Positions 4,082 through 6,536 of a DNA stretch of 6,536 bases are shown piece after piece. The stretch spans positions 1 to 6,536 of the forward strand of contig DFEL01000016.1 in assembly GCA_002369055.1 (NCBI GenBank), given 5' to 3'. The notes below the pieces were generated by a model that worked only from the letters and a program-made list of their open reading frames with translations, had not been told where the DNA came from and searched no databases. A program made the position numbers and the translations under genes. Numbering within the stretch: the first letter of the stretch is position 1; each line of letters opens with the position of its first letter. This DNA comes from Cyanobacteria bacterium UBA3803 (GTDB lineage Bacteria; Cyanobacteriota; Vampirovibrionia; Gastranaerophilales; Gastranaerophilaceae).

Positions 4082-6536
4082 ATGGCAGTAGCAAAACCAA
4101 ACGTAAGAGTTCAATTACAAACACCAGAAAACTTTAATGCAGATAAAGTTGCAAATAAAAGGATAATGGGTATAAGAGTTTTAAACTCATCTCAACGCAA
4201 AGAAGTATATAAAGGTCATGATGGTATAGATGATGCTCAATATCAAGTAAAAGGTGCTCAAGGTGATGTAAACAGTGCAGCAAATCAAGCAGATTCTGCA
4301 TGTAATCAAGGTGAAGCAACTGAAGACCAACAAGAAAAAGGTGAAGATCAACAAGGTACCAGTGTAAATATGGATGCACAAGGTAAACAAGCAACAGCCA
4401 CAACTGCTGCTTCTTCTGATACTGCTTTAAGCCACATTGAAGAACTTGAAAATGCACAAGAAGAATTTGATGAATTAAGCGAAACAATTTTAGAAGATAA
4501 TGAAGCAGATTATGAAATTTTAGAAGAAACATCAGATGAATTGGAAGATTTTTCAACTGATATAGAATCATTAAATGCTGAATTAGAAGCATTTACTTCT
4601 GAAACAACTTCTGAAGATGCACCTGTTGATACAGCAGCACCTGCTCCATTAATGGCAGCACCTGCACCTGCTCCTGTAGCAGAAGCACCTGTAACAGACG
4701 GTATGGGTGGTGTAGTTGATGAAAACTTTGATGGTACAGGTTCAGGAGCAAACAGTGCTTACTCTTTATCAACAGCAACTGAAACAGAAGAAAACAATCA
4801 AGAAATAGCAGCAGGTAGAAGATCAGCACCAGCAGCACCTGCTCCTGCACCAGCTCCTGCACCGATAGCACCTGCACCTGTTGCACAAGCACCGGCAGCA
4901 CCTGCTCCAACTGAAACTGCTCAAGATACTCCGGTTGAAGAACCTGAAGTAAATCCTGAGCTAGAAGAAAAAGAAGCAGAAATTGAAGATAAAGAAGCTG
5001 AAGCAGAAGAATTAGGTACAACATTTACAGAAACTAATGACGCTATCACTGAAAGAAGTGAAGAAAATATAGAATATGCTACTACATACGCTGAAAATGC
5101 TGATGCAATTGTTCAAGAAGGCGAAGAAGCAAATGAAGGCACTGCTAAAACAAGAGCATTCTTTGGCAAAGTAGCTGAAGTTGGTCAAATTACTTCAATG
5201 ACAGGTATGGTAACAAAAGCTGTTGGAGTTGGTTTGCAAGGTGCTGGTTGTTCATTAACAACAACAGGTGGTGCTGTTACAGGTGTTAGTGCTACTATAA
5301 ACGGCTTAGGTGGTATGTTGTGCTCAATTGGTGCACCTCTTGTATCATTATTTGGTGCAGGTACTCCAATCGTTGGTGCAGGTGGTGTTACTCTAGGTAG
5401 TGGCGGTGCAACGGCAGCATCTGGTGCTACTTTGACTGCCACAGGACAATCTTTAGTTGCAGCAGGTACCACTACTCAAACTATTGGTAAGGGTATTGAA
5501 CTTGCAGGTAAAGCAACTTCAGCAGTTGCTTATGCAGGTACTGCAGGATGTGATATTGCTGACGGTAACTGGTTAGGAGCAATAACTAACGGTTTATCGG
5601 CAGCAGCTAACGGCTTAGCAGTTGCAGGCGGATTAGGTGATGTTGTTGGCGAAGCAGGAAAACTTAGTGATTCTGCTACAAAAACAATTGATACTATCCA
5701 AAAAGGTATTTCAACTGCTCAAAGTTCTATTCAAATGGGTGTTGCAATAAGCGAAGGTAACATTGAAGGTATTGCACTTGGTGCAGTTAGCGTTGCAGGT
5801 AATGCAATGTCATTTGCAGGTCCTGATGCACAAATTGGTAAATTAGGTAATATGATGACAGGTGCTGCAGGTGCTTATACATCAGGTAAAGCAACTGTTC
5901 AATCTATTAAAGATGGTGATGTTCTTGGTGCTATTCAAAATGGTATTTCAACAGCAGGCAGCATTGGTCAAGTTGCTAATAATATTGGTGGTATTTCAAG
6001 CAAATTAGATGCAAAACTTCACGCAAAAACTCATAACGATTATGAAGTTGAATATGAAACAGAAAAAGAAGATGTTCCTGTATATGAAAAGAATGCTGAT
6101 GGCACAGATAAAGTAGATGCTCAAGGCAATAAGATTCAAGCTAAAAATGAAGATGGTACACCTAAAACTCAACAAGTAGATAAAGTAGATGCAAATGGCA
6201 ATAAGGTTTACAAAACTGAAAAAGTACCTGTATATGAAAAGAACGAAGATGGTACTTATAAAGTAGATGCTAACGGCAACAAGATTCAAGCTAAAAATGA
6301 GGATGGTACACCTAAAACAGAAGATAAAAAAGTAATCAAGAAAGATGATAACGGTAAAGTTATACTTGCAAATAAAAATAAATTAAAAGCAGGTACAACT
6401 CATAATGCCGACGGTTCTACAACTGTTACGAAAAAAGATGGTAAAGGTGGTTATGTTTCTACTGTAACTGATAAAGATGGCAAAGTTGTTTCAACTACTA
6501 CTATTACTCCTAATAAAAATGCTAAATCAGGTGAAG
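4082..6536 (+). CDS. N-terminal 818 residues of a large mosaic low-complexity repeat protein, function unknown
   Basis: One frame runs without a stop from the ATG at 4082 past the window end. There is no signal peptide; the protein starts MAVAKPNVRVQLQTPENF. Regions in order: a polar Gln/Asp/Asn-rich head (about 1-115); an acidic, probably coiled-coil segment (116-172); an Ala-Pro linker (180-204); a Gly/Ser/Thr stretch (205-245); a second Ala-Pro linker (248-276); a second acidic helical segment (283-358); a hydrophobic Gly/Ala/Thr block (about 361-640) with a threefold degenerate repeat; and a hydrophilic Lys/Asp/Gly tail (about 650-818) with a tandem repeat. There are four Cys (74, 390, 414, 490) and a single Trp (497). 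Clear codon preferences (GCA/GCT, GGT, ACA/ACT, CCT) make it less AT-rich than the minus-strand genes. Long linkers, a hydrophobic Gly block and a repeat tail would suit a surface, exported or structural protein, or the stalk of a large toxin, but this is inference from architecture. I recognise no family. Confidence 0.9.
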   Translation, partial: MAVAKPNVRVQLQTPENFNADKVANKRIMGIRVLNSSQRKEVYKGHDGIDDAQYQVKGAQGDVNSAANQADSACNQGEATEDQQEKGEDQQGTSVNMDAQGKQATATTAASSDTALSHIEELENAQEEFDELSETILEDNEADYEILEETSDELEDFSTDIESLNAELEAFTSETTSEDAPVDTAAPAPLMAAPAPAPVAEAPVTDGMGGVVDENFDGTGSGANSAYSLSTATETEENNQEIAAGRRSAPAAPAPAPAPAPIAPAPVAQAPAAPAPTETAQDTPVEEPEVNPELEEKEAEIEDKEAEAEELGTTFTETNDAITERSEENIEYATTYAENADAIVQEGEEANEGTAKTRAFFGKVAEVGQITSMTGMVTKAVGVGLQGAGCSLTTTGGAVTGVSATINGLGGMLCSIGAPLVSLFGAGTPIVGAGGVTLGSGGATAASGATLTATGQSLVAAGTTTQTIGKGIELAGKATSAVAYAGTAGCDIADGNWLGAITNGLSAAANGLAVAGGLGDVVGEAGKLSDSATKTIDTIQKGISTAQSSIQMGVAISEGNIEGIALGAVSVAGNAMSFAGPDAQIGKLGNMMTGAAGAYTSGKATVQSIKDGDVLGAIQNGISTAGSIGQVANNIGGISSKLDAKLHAKTHNDYEVEYETEKEDVPVYEKNADGTDKVDAQGNKIQAKNEDGTPKTQQVDKVDANGNKVYKTEKVPVYEKNEDGTYKVDANGNKIQAKNEDGTPKTEDKKVIKKDDNGKVILANKNKLKAGTTHNADGSTTVTKKDGKGGYVSTVTDKDGKVVSTTTITPNKNAKSGE
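4619..4693 (+). repeat. First Ala-Pro-rich linker
   Basis: Residues 180-204 consist mainly of Ala and Pro with a few Val, including APAPAPVAEAP. GCA/GCT and CCT/CCA codons alternate. Such segments are usually extended flexible spacers; here it separates the first acidic helical segment from a Gly/Ser/Thr stretch. Confidence 0.8.
4823..4909 (+). repeat. Second Ala-Pro-rich linker
   Basis: Residues 248-276 form a near-regular Ala-Pro dipeptide run (core APAPAPAPAPIAPAP) between the Gly/Ser/Thr stretch and the second acidic segment. Synonymous codons vary (GCA/GCT with CCT/CCA/CCG), so the peptide pattern is kept while exact DNA repetition is partly broken up. Confidence 0.85.
5552..5980 (+). 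repeat. Three degenerate 26-residue Gly-rich repeats
   Basis: Three copies begin at residues 491, 555 and 608 (nt 5552-5629, 5744-5821, 5903-5980). They share the pattern I-x-(D/E)-G-(N/D)-x-x-G, then five or six residues, then (L/I/V)-S and an Ala/Gly-rich tail. Examples of the core are DIADGNWLGAITNG, AISEGNIEGIALGA and SIKDGDVLGAIQNG. Each is preceded by a polar helical-looking stretch. The copies differ too much at DNA level to be recent duplications, so the pattern looks structurally constrained. Short DGN-x-x-GA motifs of this kind are also seen in the pre-toxin part of some large polymorphic toxins; here that is only a resemblance. Confidence 0.7.
6074..6319 (+). repeat. 150-nt-spaced tandem repeat in the hydrophilic tail
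   Basis: Two 32-residue copies (residues 665-696 at nt 6074-6169; residues 715-746 at nt 6224-6319) both start VPVYEKN and end KNEDGTPKT. They differ at few residues and mostly at third codon positions. An eighteen-residue insert between them carries an extra KVDANGNK, so this octapeptide pattern occurs three times (677, 701, 727, the first as KVDAQGNK). Looser relatives follow: KDDNGKVI (754-761), NADGST (775-780) and DKDGKVV (797-803). The period and Asp/Asn-Gly turns suggest short beta-hairpin repeats. The repeats may continue past the window. Confidence 0.85.

Noticed and set aside
3926..4114. Minus-strand 62-residue frame across the divergent region
   Set aside because: It covers the plus-strand promoter, leader and start, is Ile/Tyr/Phe-rich as any AT-rich spacer would be, and has no motif.
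4134..5024. Two long Leu/Gln-rich minus-strand frames (4134-4592 and 4593-5024)
   Set aside because: They are antisense to the long plus-strand gene and come from its GCA/CCT/GAA codons read backwards; the Leu-rich low-complexity products, lack of ribosome binding sites and the much better plus frame argue against them.
5185..6289. Minus-strand frames at 5185-5472 and 6005-6289
   Set aside because: Antisense shadows of the Gly/Ala block and of the tandem repeat; their apparent Pro/Ala or Phe/Ile repetition mirrors the plus-strand repeats.

Overview
The window is strongly AT-rich bacterial DNA. It carries a Gram-negative lipid A operon on the minus strand and the first 818 codons of a very large, low-complexity, repeat-bearing protein on the plus strand. 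LpxI and LpxB imply an outer membrane with lipopolysaccharide or lipid A. Low GC, use of LpxI, an LpxI-LpxB-HemW order and a giant Ala/Gly/Thr-rich repeat protein together suggest an uncultured gut-type lineage such as Gastranaerophilales (Vampirovibrionia/Melainabacteria). That placement is an inference from style and has not been tested; other low-GC didermal lineages remain possible.

Layout. Positions 1-185 (minus) hold the N-terminus of an unidentified protein with one hydrophobic segment, cut by the window edge. Positions 186-454 are an extremely AT-rich spacer. Positions 3766 down to 455 (minus) form a tightly packed three-gene operon, lpxI, lpxB, hemW. lpxB starts one base after the lpxI stop, and hemW shares a TAATG overlap with the lpxB stop. 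A good sigma-70-type promoter (TTAACA, 17 bp, TATTAT) sits just upstream of lpxI and decides its start codon. Positions 3767-4081 are a divergent control region. Its plus-strand side has TTTACA, 17 bp, TATAAT, a leader of about 130 nt and a strong ribosome binding site. From 4082 to the window end runs one uninterrupted plus-strand reading frame.

How the genes fit. LpxI cleaves UDP-2,3-diacylglucosamine to lipid X plus UMP. LpxB joins lipid X to another UDP-2,3-diacylglucosamine to make the lipid A disaccharide. They are consecutive steps, co-transcribed and probably translationally coupled. HemW, a radical-SAM-type heme chaperone, is probably only a passenger in the operon.

The two most interesting items are these. 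First, the HemW C-terminus: the normal HemN_C domain breaks off near residue 325 and is replaced by about 130 residues of highly charged, probably coiled-coil sequence, faintly like FliJ/YscO. Second, the plus-strand protein is a mosaic of an acidic helical segment, two Ala-Pro linkers, a second acidic segment, a Gly/Ala-rich hydrophobic block with a threefold degenerate repeat, and a hydrophilic tail with a 150-nt tandem repeat. I recognise no known family in it.
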